Source: Verrucomicrobiaceae bacterium (GTDB taxonomy: Bacteria > Verrucomicrobiota > Verrucomicrobiia > Verrucomicrobiales > Akkermansiaceae). From it: DNA of 64,000 nt. The notes below the pieces were generated by a model. That model did not search any database, was not told the DNA's origin, and saw only the letters and a program-made list of their open reading frames with translations. Of this stretch, positions 34,832 through 43,871 are shown piece after piece. Both the position numbers and the translations under genes were made by a program. Location of the stretch: contig JAIXWR010000017.1 of assembly GCA_027491155.1 (NCBI GenBank), forward strand, positions 1 through 64,000, read 5' to 3'. Each line of letters opens with the position of its first letter. Positions within the stretch are counted from its first letter, which is position 1.

Positions 34832-35728
34832 TCAAGCGGTGGCGGAGAGGACGGCGCTGCGCGGGATGCGGAGGGGCTTGTCGAAGAGGTCGCGGAGGAA
34901 GGCGAGGCCGCGGCTGGCGAACTCGTCCTGGGTGGCGGTGAAGCGCTTCCAGATGCAGACGGCACCGGCAAGGTCGCGGTTGTCGGGGGTGAAGGACTCG
35001 ATGACCACGGCGCCGGAGTAGCGGATGTCCTTGAGGGCGTCGTGGAAATCCTGCCAGGGGGTGAGGCCGGTGCCGGTGACGCCGCGGTGGTTCTCGCTGA
35101 CCTGGACGTGGATGAGATCGTCGCCGGCGTGGCGGATCGCGGCGCCGATGTCGGCTTCCTCGATGGTCATGTGGAAGGTGTCGATCATCGCCTTGGCGGC
35201 GGGGTGGCCGATGGCGCGGACGAGGCGGATGGTGTCGGCGGTGGTGTTGACCAGGTCGGTTTCGAAGCGGTTGATGGCCTCGATGGCGAGCTTGAGGCCG
35301 CGGTTGCCGGCTTCGGTGGCGACGGTGTGGAGTTCGGCCGCGGCGAGGTCCCATTCGCGCTGGCGCTCGTCGGGCGAGAGCTGGCGGGCCTTGCCGACCT
35401 GGGCATACATCGGGCCGGCGATGAAGGGGACGCCGAGGGCTTCGGCGAGATCCATCAGGCGGGACAGGTAGGCGCGGGTGTTGGCGCGGACGGAGGCGTC
35501 GGAGTTCGTCAGGTCGCGGCCGGGACCGAAGGCGCCGCAGAGGTAGGGCTTGAGGCCGGTCTCCTCGAGGACGGGCAGGATTTTCGCGGGATCGACGAAG
35601 TCCGGGTCCTCGATCGGCAGCTCGACGGCATCGAAGCCGAGTGCGGCGATGCCGCGGAGGAGGTCGCCGTGATCCGAAGTGAACGGCGAGGTCCACAGCC
35701 AAGTGCTTGCTCCAAAAGTGACGCTCAT
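34832..35728 (-). CDS. Sugar isomerase/epimerase (D-tagatose/D-psicose 3-epimerase-like)
   Basis: A 298-residue TIM barrel close to the ketose 3-epimerases. Metal-site residues are visible in LAIEAINRFETDLVNT (catalytic Glu), AMIDTFHMTIEE (Asp, His), HVQVSENHRGVTG and VVIESFTPD (second catalytic Glu). The family interconverts ketohexoses at C3 using Mn2+ or Co2+. No signal peptide is present, so it is cytosolic, in contrast to the exported relative at 25422-26315. It is the first gene of an operon with the oxidoreductase. The sequence CTGACTCA lies about 50 bp upstream of its start and recurs upstream of the other isomerase gene. Confidence 0.92.
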   Translation of the reverse strand: MSVTFGASTWLWTSPFTSDHGDLLRGIAALGFDAVELPIEDPDFVDPAKILPVLEETGLKPYLCGAFGPGRDLTNSDASVRANTRAYLSRLMDLAEALGVPFIAGPMYAQVGKARQLSPDERQREWDLAAAELHTVATEAGNRGLKLAIEAINRFETDLVNTTADTIRLVRAIGHPAAKAMIDTFHMTIEEADIGAAIRHAGDDLIHVQVSENHRGVTGTGLTPWQDFHDALKDIRYSGAVVIESFTPDNRDLAGAVCIWKRFTATQDEFASRGLAFLRDLFDKPLRIPRSAVLSATA

Positions 35729-35834
35729 GGGTTTCGCGGCAGAGTAGGGAAGCGGCGCGGACCGGCTATGATGAATTGAGTCAGGCTGTGTATGATTTGT
35801 CCCGTCGGGCCGGATTTCTTCGGGCCACCGGGAT

Positions 35835-38800
35835 TCACGGGACGGTCGATTCGACCCGCACCCGGAAGAAGCGGGACGAGGGGCCGCCGGGGATGTTCAC
35901 GGTGATGGTGACGGCCGCCGGGGTGGCCGCCGATTCGCCGACCGTGACCCCGGGCGCGGACGAGACGAACGCGGATCCGGAGGTGCTGCTGGCGATGGTC
36001 GACCAGGAGCCGGTGAGGGTGGAGGAGGACTCGATGTGGATCGAAACATCCGAGCGTGCCGGATCGCGCAACAGGGAGAGGGTGATCTGGCCCGGGGTGG
36101 CGGCGAGGGTGAAGGGCGAGGGGTTCGGCTGGCCGGGCGAGGTCAGGAGGGCGTATTCGACGAGGTTTTCCAGCCCGTCGCGGTCCTTGTCGGCGAGGTT
36201 GGCGGCGTCGCCGGTGCCTTCGGTGCTGCCGAAATGGAAATCGCGCCAGGCGAGGAGCGGGCTGCCGGCGATGACGTTCGCGGTGGTATCGTCGAAGGTG
36301 GTGATCGCGCCGTCGCTGGCGGTGAGGCGCAGGCGGTAGTTGCCGGAGGCGTCGAAGCTGACGGCGGTGTCGGGATTCGACGCGTTGGTGAAATTCACCC
36401 CGCCTTCGGGTTGCCAGAGGGTGGCGAGCGCGGCGGGCCGGGCGTCGTCGCTCACGGTGGCGTCCAGGTTCCAAGGGCCGCTGCCGGCGAGGGCGGCGCC
36501 GGCATTCACGGCGGGGCCGATATTGGTCGGGAGGTGGAAGTTCGCCTGGTCGAGCACGGCGGTGGCGGCGGTGGCGGTGACCGCGCTGGTGACGGCGATG
36601 CCGACCAGCGGCGCGGGGCCCATGGCGGGGATGCTTTGGGCGTTGCCGCGCTGGACCCAGGTGATGCCGTCGGCGCTGTGGTAGGCGATGAAACTGTCGC
36701 CGCTGCGGACGAGGCGGAGGTAGCGGGGCAGGGTGTAGGTTTCGCTGCCGGTGCTGGAGTAGGGAGCGGTGCCTGCGGTGAGGCGGGCCTGGTAGGAGTG
36801 GGGGCCGTTGCCGCGGTAATGGGTGTAGGCGTAGGGCGCGTTGGTGGCGGAGGAGGCGCGGGCCATCAGGCCGATGCGGCAGGAATTGCTGCCGCCGGGA
36901 TTGAGGCGGCTGGCGACGCGGACGCTGATGTCGAAGTCGCCGCTGCGCGGGGCGGCGAGGAAGTAGAAGCCATCGCTGGTGCCGGTGGAACTGATGCCGG
37001 TCGAGGCACCTGTGATCGTGAGGGTGCCGCCGGCGAGCGATCCCGGGACGCTGTCGGCCTCGCTCCAGGAGCCGGCGGCGGTGGTGGTGCCGATGGTCTG
37101 CGCGGTGAGGGTCCGGCCGACCTGGACGAAGAGCTCCTCGGTCACGGTGGTCGCATCGACGGTGGCGCTGGCTTGCAAACGGTAGTCGCCCGGAGCGGGG
37201 AAGGTGGCGGTGGTGGTGGTGGCACCGGTGCTTTCGAAGGTGACCGTGCCGGGGCCGGAGAGCGTGCTCCAGACGATCGGGACCGCGACGTTGCCGCCGG
37301 CGGTCTCGCGGGTGGCTTGGGCGACGATCACCAGGCCGGTGCCGTCCGGGATGGCGACTTCGGAGCGGACGGGCGAGGTGATGGCGATGACCGGCGGCGC
37401 GTCGTCGTCGATCACGGTGGTGGCCGCCTGGCTGACCGGGCCGAGGTCGTAGTTCACGTTGGAAGCGATCGTGAGGACGAGGGTTTCGTCGGGCTCCTCG
37501 GTCGCGTCGTCGGCAAGGGTGACGGGCAGGGTGACGCCCGAGGCCCCGGCGGGGATGGTGATGCTGGCTGGCAGCGCGTTGAAGTCGGCGGGCGCGACGG
37601 CGGTGCCGCCGGTGGTGAAGAAGACTTCGAGCGGCAGGGTGGTCGCACCGGGACGGCTGAAGGTGAACTCGACGTTGCCTTCGCTTTCGGCGACGGTGGC
37701 GGGTCCGGCGATGGAGACGGCGGGGCGGTTGCTGTCGCTGATGGTGATGGTGTGGGTGGCGGGCGTGCCGAGGACGCTGTTAGAAGGCGCGTCGAGCGTG
37801 ATGGCGACGGTTTCGGCAAGTTCCGGAACGCCGTCGGTGAGGAGGGCGAAGGGCAGCAGCTTGACGGTCTCCCCGGGGGCGAAGCTGAGCGGGCCGGGGG
37901 CGAGGGTGTAATCGCTGCCGGCGCTGGCGGTGCCGCTGGCGGAGTAGTTGACGGTCGCGGTGGTGGCGAGCGGGCGGTCGAGCACGGCCATCAGCAGCGG
38001 CTCGGTGCCGTCGCCCTCGCCGCGGGTGGTGGTGGCGGTGACGAAGCGGACGCGGGCGGGCGGGTCGTTCGCGTCGCTGACGGTCAGCGTGTGCTTTTCG
38101 AGCGTGCTGGAAAGACGGGCGTGGCGGGCGTTGTTGAGGTCGAGGATGATGGTCTCGTTGCCCTCGGCGACACCGTCGTTGCGGACCTTGATGCGGACGG
38201 TCTGCGAGGTTGTGCCGGGCGGGAAGACGAGGGTGCCGCCGGGGATCGGGGTGTTGGCATTCGCGGCATCGACGAAGGTCCAGTCGATGTCGTCGCCCGT
38301 GGCGGTGCCGCCGCCGGAGGTGTATTCCACGGTGACCGCGTCGGTGCTGGCGGCGGTGAGGGTGACGGCGATGTCGCGGTATTCGCCGAGCGCGCCGGGG
38401 GCCTCGGTGGTGGTGCCGGTGGCGGTCTGGTAGCCGACGCTGATCGGCGGTGTCTCGTTGTCGCCGATGTAGAGCGTGGCGGTGGACGGGATGTCCACGC
38501 CGTAGCCGGTGGCGGCGAGCACCGTGACGGTGACGGTTTCGGTGCCTTCGACGAGGGTGTCGTTGACCGGAGTGATGACGAGGTCCGCGCCGCTCGCGCC
38601 GTCGGGGATGACGATGGAGCCGGTGAGCTGGTCGTAGTCGCTGCCGTTCACCGCGTTGCCGCCGATGGCATAACTCACGGCGAGTTCGCCGGTGGTGTTC
38701 TTGCGGGAGAAGTAGAACTTCCCGGTGTCCGCGGTGGTGGCCTCGGCCACGCTGTCGTGCCAGGCGGAGACCATCACGCGGTCACCGGAATCCTCGTCCT

Positions 38801-41800
38801 CGAGGCGGAGGGTGGCGCTGCCGTCGTTGAAGATCCGGTAGCCGGCGCCGGGGGTGAGGGTCATGACGACGGTCTCGGTGTCTTCCGCGAGGCTGTCGTT
38901 GAGGACGGGGATGTTCACCGTGACCTCGTTCGCGGAGGCGGCGGAGAGGGTGACGCTGCCGCTGGGCGCGGTGAAGTCGCTGCCGGCGGTGGCGGTGCCG
39001 GAGAGGGTGTAATTCACGGTGATGTTGCCGGTGGCGGAGCCGAGGGCGCGGATGATGAAATTGCCGGTGGTGGACGGTTCCGCGGCGGTGGTGTTGGCGC
39101 GGACGGAGATCATCGGCAGGTCGTCGTTGTCGGCGATGTTCACCGTGGCGGCGTAGGCGGTGCCGAGCTGATAGACGCCGTTGTAGGTGGTCAGGTTGAA
39201 GGTGACGGTTTCCGGGTCTCCTTCGCCGAGGTCGTCGTCGTAGGGCGTGATGACGACCGGCACGCTGGTCGCGCCGGCGGGGATGACGATCTGGCCGGTG
39301 AGCGCCTGGTAGTCGGTGCCGTGGAGGGCGCTGCCGGCGACGCCGTAGTAAACGGTGAGCGGGGCGGTGGTCGGGCCGGTGCGGGTGACCAGCAGCAGGC
39401 CGGGGTCGCGGTTGGCCTCGCTGGCGCTGGCGTCGGAGGCGGTGACGGTGACCACGGGCACGTCGTCGTCGGTGATCGTCACCGTGGCGGTTTGGGCGGT
39501 GCTGTCGCGGATGTAGGCGGCGTTGCTGGAGATCGTGAGCGTGGCGTCCTCGAGGCCTTCGGCGAGGGAGTCGTTGATCGCGCCGACGGCGAGGATGGCG
39601 GATGCCTGGCCTGCGGGGATCTGGACGGTGGCGGGGAGCGAGGTGTAGTCGCTGCCGTTCGCGGCGGTGCCGCTCCAGGCAACGGCGACGTTCAGAGCGG
39701 CGGCGGTGGAGCCGGTGCGGGTGATCCGGAAGCTGCCGGTGTCGCCGGGGGTTTCCGAGGCGTAGAGGTCGGTGGCGGCGGCGCTGACGACCGGCAGGGT
39801 CGTGTCGTCGTCGGCGATGGTGAGGATGGCGACGCCGCTACTACGAACCTGGTAGGTGCCGACGGAGAGCTGGAGCTTCACGGTTTCCGGGCCTTCCTGG
39901 AGCGCGTCGTTCACGGCCGCGACGTTGACCGTGAGGGAAGATTGGCCGGCGGGGATGGTGAACTTGTAGAGGGAGCCGTTGGCGACGTAATCGGGGGAGA
40001 AGGTGTAGTCGGTGGTTTTGGCGGCGAGGCCGGTGACCGGCGCGACGTTTACGTCGAGGGCGGCGGTGGTGTCGCCGCTGCGGGTGAGGACGAAGCTGCC
40101 CGCGGCGCCGCCTTCAGCGGCATCGGTGGCGGCGATGGTGACTTCGGTCACGCTGGTGGCGGTCCAGTCGGCGGCGGGGACGGTGGAGTTGACGACGGCG
40201 GTGATCGGATTGGTGAAGGACGGCGTGAAGGTGTAGCCGGCGAGGGTGGCGGTGAGGGTGCGGGCACCGGCGGTGAGGTCGCTGATGGCGTAGTCGCCGT
40301 TGCTGTCGGTGAAGCAGTACTTGCCGTTGTCGCTGGTCACGCGGACATCGGCGAGGGGCTGGCCGTCCGCGGTGATGCGGCCGGTGACGATGCCGCGGCC
40401 GTGGTTGCCGACATTGACGACGACGTGGCGGCGGGTGCTGCCGCCCTTCATGTCGGAGACGGTGCAGAGCACGGTCATCTGGTCGGCGGTGGTGAAGCTG
40501 CGGGTGAAGACCGGGGTGTTGGTGCTGACGACGCCGTCGTTGAAGTCCCAGTGGTAGGCGAGCGTGTCGTTATCGGGGTCCGCGGCGGTGGCGGTGAAGG
40601 TGATGCTGCCGCCGGTGGCGATGGTGGTGGCGGAGGCGGCGAGGGAGAGCGTCGGCGGCTGGTTGCCGGGGAAGGGCCCGCGCTGGTAGGCGACGTCCAT
40701 CGAGGGCGGGGTGGTCGCGTTTTTCGAGAGGACGGTGAAGTGGATGTCGGACTCGAAGTCGCTGAAGGTGCGGCCGACGGTGATGCCGGCATCGCCCTTG
40801 CCGCCGGCGCTGCCGGGAGTGGTGTCGATGAGGTGGCCGCAGTTCGAGCCGAGGCCGTCGATGATCATCAGGACGGAGTTGGCGAGGGCGGTGTTGTAGG
40901 CCGGATGGTATTCGAGGTAGAAGCGGCGCTGGGCGTCCTTTTCGACGCGGAGGGCGTAGCGTTTTCCGGTCTCGATCTGGGGTTGGTCGTAGGCGTGGAT
41001 CCGATAGACGCCGCTGGCCGCGGGCGAGGCGGAGGGGCGGTGGACGTAAGCGTCGTCGAGCCAGCCGAGGTCGCGCTTGCTCTTGGAATTGTAGTGGGCC
41101 GCGAAGCCGCCGCCGCCGCCCATCACGTCGAAGCCGTTGCCGTATTCCTGGTTGCTGCCGACACCGATGGCCGAACCGTCGCTGGTCTGCCAGAAGTTCG
41201 CGTGGTTGCGGCCGAGCGAGTGGCCGGCCTCGTGGTTGAGGACGTCCATGCCGTTCCAGGTGACCCAGACGCGGTCGCCGCCGCCCCAGGAGATGCCGCT
41301 GAGGCGCGGGCCGCCGTTGACGCGGACGATGGTGCAGTTGAACTGGGTCGGGTCGTAGCCGAGCTTGCGGGCTTCGGCGCGGGCGTGGCTGTGGACCAGG
41401 CCGAGGCCGTCGACCTCGCTGTCCTTGGCGATGTACCAGGCCTGCGAGTAGGGCAGGGTGATGACCGGGGTGACGGTGGAGGTGGTGGTCATCCGGCCGA
41501 AGCTGTTTTCCAGGAAGAAGCGCGAGACGTCGCGCATGTCGGAGTGGGCGCGGTCCTCAGTGTTGGGGGCCTTGAGCTGGTCGGGGTAGGTGATGCGGAT
41601 GTAGAGGCAGCGGAAATTGCCGATCGCCCGGGAGGAGGTGCCGGGGTGGGTGTCGTAGAAGAAGCCCGCGCCGGGGTTGCCGGTGGCCATCAGGAACTGG
41701 CTGCCTTCCTCCTCGAGGACGCGGACGTGGGAGCCGTCGCAGAGGCGGATGATCCGTTCGCCGATTTCGACCGTGGGGGTTTCGTCGGTGACCGGTTCCT

Positions 41801-42569
41801 CGGGGGCGGGTTCCGGGGTGGTGGTCTTGGAGACCGGGCAGAATGCCTCCACCTTGGCACCGCGCGGGATGCGTTCGCCGCGTTCGAGGGAGCGGACCGG
41901 ATTGGAAGCGACGGCCATTTCGCGGTCGATCGCGATGCCGCGCAGGGCGACGCCCTGTCTGGAGTTCAAGCTTTCGAGTTCGGCGGAGACGCGGGCCTTG
42001 TAGCTGGAGCCGTCGGGGGTCTCGAAATAGCGCAGGGTCAGCTCGGTGCCCGGGGCGAGGTCACCTTCGGGCCGGCCGCGGTAGACGTTGAGGTCGCCGG
42101 TGGCGGAGACGGGTTTTTCGAGCTGCGCGGCGATTTCGGCGGGAAGGTCCTGGAGGATCACCCGCGGGACGGCCTGGTCGAGGGCCATCCGCGGGTGGGT
42201 GGCGATGAGCACTTTCATCTCCGGGCGGCGTTCGGCGGCGAGCTTCAGGCCTTCGGCGCGCATGGCTTCACGCCCGGCGGGATCGGCGGCCATCCAGCGG
42301 GCGGCCCAGTCGTTGAAAGCGGTCACTTTGGCGAGGTCCGGCTGGCGGGGTGCCTGCATGGCTTCCGCGACGGTCATGGTCAGCGGGCCTGGGTCGCGGG
42401 GCACATCCGGGGAAGCGGGGACGGCGGGTGAGGCCGGGGCCGGAGCGGCGGGCGGCGAAATGGATACGGCCTGTTTTTCAGGAGCTGGCAGCGGGCGGAC
42501 GGGGAATCCGAACCAGGCCGCCAGCAGCAGGAGGAGGGCGGCGAAAACGACGAACTTGGTGGGTTTCAT
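35835..42569 (-). CDS. Giant secreted metzincin-like metalloprotease with eight Calx-beta repeats
   Basis: A 2244-residue protein. The N-terminal signal or anchor (KFVVFAALLLLLAAWFGF) is followed by a Pro/Ala-rich stretch and a propeptide-like region. The protease domain carries HEAGHSLGRNH (446-456), the HExxHxxGxxH zinc motif of metzincins, with the Met-turn FDVMGGG near 482. Then come a PKD domain (about 640-725), a carboxypeptidase-regulatory-like domain (about 730-800), eight Calx-beta domains (about 805-1720; each ends near ITDDD, IADND or similar), a LamG/DUF1349-like domain (about 1780-1990) and a C-terminal module with DKDRDGLENLVEYAL and RFFRVRV. It is probably secreted or surface-bound and calcium-stabilised, degrading extracellular protein. 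A long antisense frame opposite it is a GC artefact. Confidence 0.9.
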   Translation of the reverse strand: MKPTKFVVFAALLLLLAAWFGFPVRPLPAPEKQAVSISPPAAPAPASPAVPASPDVPRDPGPLTMTVAEAMQAPRQPDLAKVTAFNDWAARWMAADPAGREAMRAEGLKLAAERRPEMKVLIATHPRMALDQAVPRVILQDLPAEIAAQLEKPVSATGDLNVYRGRPEGDLAPGTELTLRYFETPDGSSYKARVSAELESLNSRQGVALRGIAIDREMAVASNPVRSLERGERIPRGAKVEAFCPVSKTTTPEPAPEEPVTDETPTVEIGERIIRLCDGSHVRVLEEEGSQFLMATGNPGAGFFYDTHPGTSSRAIGNFRCLYIRITYPDQLKAPNTEDRAHSDMRDVSRFFLENSFGRMTTTSTVTPVITLPYSQAWYIAKDSEVDGLGLVHSHARAEARKLGYDPTQFNCTIVRVNGGPRLSGISWGGGDRVWVTWNGMDVLNHEAGHSLGRNHANFWQTSDGSAIGVGSNQEYGNGFDVMGGGGGFAAHYNSKSKRDLGWLDDAYVHRPSASPAASGVYRIHAYDQPQIETGKRYALRVEKDAQRRFYLEYHPAYNTALANSVLMIIDGLGSNCGHLIDTTPGSAGGKGDAGITVGRTFSDFESDIHFTVLSKNATTPPSMDVAYQRGPFPGNQPPTLSLAASATTIATGGSITFTATAADPDNDTLAYHWDFNDGVVSTNTPVFTRSFTTADQMTVLCTVSDMKGGSTRRHVVVNVGNHGRGIVTGRITADGQPLADVRVTSDNGKYCFTDSNGDYAISDLTAGARTLTATLAGYTFTPSFTNPITAVVNSTVPAADWTATSVTEVTIAATDAAEGGAAGSFVLTRSGDTTAALDVNVAPVTGLAAKTTDYTFSPDYVANGSLYKFTIPAGQSSLTVNVAAVNDALQEGPETVKLQLSVGTYQVRSSGVAILTIADDDTTLPVVSAAATDLYASETPGDTGSFRITRTGSTAAALNVAVAWSGTAANGSDYTSLPATVQIPAGQASAILAVGAINDSLAEGLEDATLTISSNAAYIRDSTAQTATVTITDDDVPVVTVTASDASASEANRDPGLLLVTRTGPTTAPLTVYYGVAGSALHGTDYQALTGQIVIPAGATSVPVVITPYDDDLGEGDPETVTFNLTTYNGVYQLGTAYAATVNIADNDDLPMISVRANTTAAEPSTTGNFIIRALGSATGNITVNYTLSGTATAGSDFTAPSGSVTLSAASANEVTVNIPVLNDSLAEDTETVVMTLTPGAGYRIFNDGSATLRLEDEDSGDRVMVSAWHDSVAEATTADTGKFYFSRKNTTGELAVSYAIGGNAVNGSDYDQLTGSIVIPDGASGADLVITPVNDTLVEGTETVTVTVLAATGYGVDIPSTATLYIGDNETPPISVGYQTATGTTTEAPGALGEYRDIAVTLTAASTDAVTVEYTSGGGTATGDDIDWTFVDAANANTPIPGGTLVFPPGTTSQTVRIKVRNDGVAEGNETIILDLNNARHARLSSTLEKHTLTVSDANDPPARVRFVTATTTRGEGDGTEPLLMAVLDRPLATTATVNYSASGTASAGSDYTLAPGPLSFAPGETVKLLPFALLTDGVPELAETVAITLDAPSNSVLGTPATHTITISDSNRPAVSIAGPATVAESEGNVEFTFSRPGATTLPLEVFFTTGGTAVAPADFNALPASITIPAGASGVTLPVTLADDATEEPDETLVLTIASNVNYDLGPVSQAATTVIDDDAPPVIAITSPVRSEVAIPDGTGLVIVAQATRETAGGNVAVPIVWSTLSGPGTVTFESTGATTTTATFPAPGDYRLQASATVDATTVTEELFVQVGRTLTAQTIGTTTAAGSWSEADSVPGSLAGGTLTITGASTGISSTGTSDGFYFLAAPRSGDFDISVRVASRLNPGGSNSCRIGLMARASSATNAPYAYTHYRGNGPHSYQARLTAGTAPYSSTGSETYTLPRYLRLVRSGDSFIAYHSADGITWVQRGNAQSIPAMGPAPLVGIAVTSAVTATAATAVLDQANFHLPTNIGPAVNAGAALAGSGPWNLDATVSDDARPAALATLWQPEGGVNFTNASNPDTAVSFDASGNYRLRLTASDGAITTFDDTTANVIAGSPLLAWRDFHFGSTEGTGDAANLADKDRDGLENLVEYALLTSPGQPNPSPFTLAATPGQITLSLLRDPARSDVSIHIESSSTLTGSWSTIASSTSGSAFVSSAPGVTVGESAATPAAVTITVNIPGGPSSRFFRVRVESTVP

Positions 42570-42754
42570 GCGGGCAAGGGTGAACGCGGGGACAGCAAAA
42601 AGCCCTGCAGCTCCGGGGAAAGCCGGCAGTCTTGGTTACGGGAAACAGGCCTCGGGCGACGGGTGAGGCGCGCGGGCCGGCAATTCCGGTATCAGTCCCT
42701 GAGCCCCAAGGCAATCCAATGCTTCGGGATTCTGGATCAATGCCCGGGCGGTGT

Positions 42755-43681
42755 TCAGACCTCGAACAGGGAGGTCACCGACTGGCCGCCGTGGATGCGG
42801 CGGATCGCCTCGCCGAGCAGGGGGGCGATGCCGACGGCCTGGACCTTGTCGCCGGAGGCCTGGGGCACCGAGTCGGTGGTGATGATCTCCTCGATGGCCG
42901 AGTTCTTGATCCGCTCCCGGCCGAGGTCGCCGAGCACGGCGTGGGAGACGGCGGCGAAGATCCGGCGGGCGCCGTTCTTGCTGAGGATTTCCGCGGCGGC
43001 GGTCAGGGTGCCGGCGGTTTCCGTCATGTCGTCGACCAGGATCACGTCGCGGCCTTCGACTTCGCCGATCACGTTCATGGCCTCGACGCGGGTGGCGCTG
43101 ATGCGGTGTTTGGCGACGATGGCGAGGTCCGCGCCGAGGGCGTCGGCGTAGGCGCGGGCCATCTTGACGCCGCCGACATCGGGCGACACGACGCTGAGAT
43201 TGGAGGCGTCCGGGTGGCGTTCGCGGAGGTAGCCGATCAGCGCGGGCTTGGCGTAGAGGTGGTCGACGGGGATGTCGAAGAAGCCCTGGATCTGCGGGGC
43301 GTGGAGGTCCATCGTGAGGACGCGGCCGACGCCGGCGGAGGTGAGCAGGTTGGCGACCAGCTTGGCGGTGATGGGGACGCGGGGCTGGTCCTTGCGGTCC
43401 TGGCGGGCGTAGCCGAAGAAGGGCATCACGGCGGTGATCCGGCCGGCGCTGGCGCGGCGCGCGGCGTCCACCATGATGAGGAGCTCCATGATGTTGTGGT
43501 TGGTCGGCGGGCAGCTCGGCTGGATGATGAAGACATCGTCGCCGCGGATGTTCTCGTTGATTTTCACGAAGGTCTCGCCGTCGGGAAAGGCCGTGACGTG
43601 AACGTCGGCGAGGGATTCGCCGAGGGTTGCTGCGATGCGTTCGGCGAGCGTGCGGTGGGCGGTACCACTGATGAGTTTCAT
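42755..43681 (-). CDS. prs: Ribose-phosphate pyrophosphokinase (PRPP synthetase)
   Basis: A 308-residue cytosolic enzyme that makes PRPP from ribose 5-phosphate and ATP, feeding purine, pyrimidine, histidine, tryptophan and NAD synthesis. Key motifs: VTAFPDGETFVKINENIRG, the catalytic loop FFGYARQDRKDQPR, MDLHAPQIQGFFDIPVDHLYA, SPDVGGVKMARAYA and the PRPP-binding loop VILVDDMTETAGT. Length fits class I enzymes (about 310-315). The open frame extends upstream to 44008, but ATG 43681 gives the standard start MKLISGTAHRTLAE. It is monocistronic on the minus strand; the 190-bp gap to the divergent 43872 gene should hold both promoters. Confidence 0.97.
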   Translation of the reverse strand: MKLISGTAHRTLAERIAATLGESLADVHVTAFPDGETFVKINENIRGDDVFIIQPSCPPTNHNIMELLIMVDAARRASAGRITAVMPFFGYARQDRKDQPRVPITAKLVANLLTSAGVGRVLTMDLHAPQIQGFFDIPVDHLYAKPALIGYLRERHPDASNLSVVSPDVGGVKMARAYADALGADLAIVAKHRISATRVEAMNVIGEVEGRDVILVDDMTETAGTLTAAAEILSKNGARRIFAAVSHAVLGDLGRERIKNSAIEEIITTDSVPQASGDKVQAVGIAPLLGEAIRRIHGGQSVTSLFEV

Positions 43682-43871
43682 GCAGGAGAAAGGGGCGGCG
43701 GCGAGGCGGGCGCATCGTCCGCCGGACCAGCGGTCTTCCTCAAGGCGAATTCCCGCCGACCGGAGAAAAGCGGCCGGGACGTGGAATTTCCGGGAGGGTG
43801 AAGATTCCCGGAAACTCCCGGCGGGGGATCTTGATGAAGGGGGCAAATCCGCATCCCGCGGGTCTCCCTGC

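Noticed and set aside
36036-42431. A plus-strand open frame of 2131 codons opposite the Calx-beta giant
   Set aside because: Its product is a low-complexity Gly/Ala/Asp/Val/Arg sequence without domains, as expected from the antisense of GC-rich repeats; the minus-strand frame has a signal peptide, a protease motif and eight clear domains.
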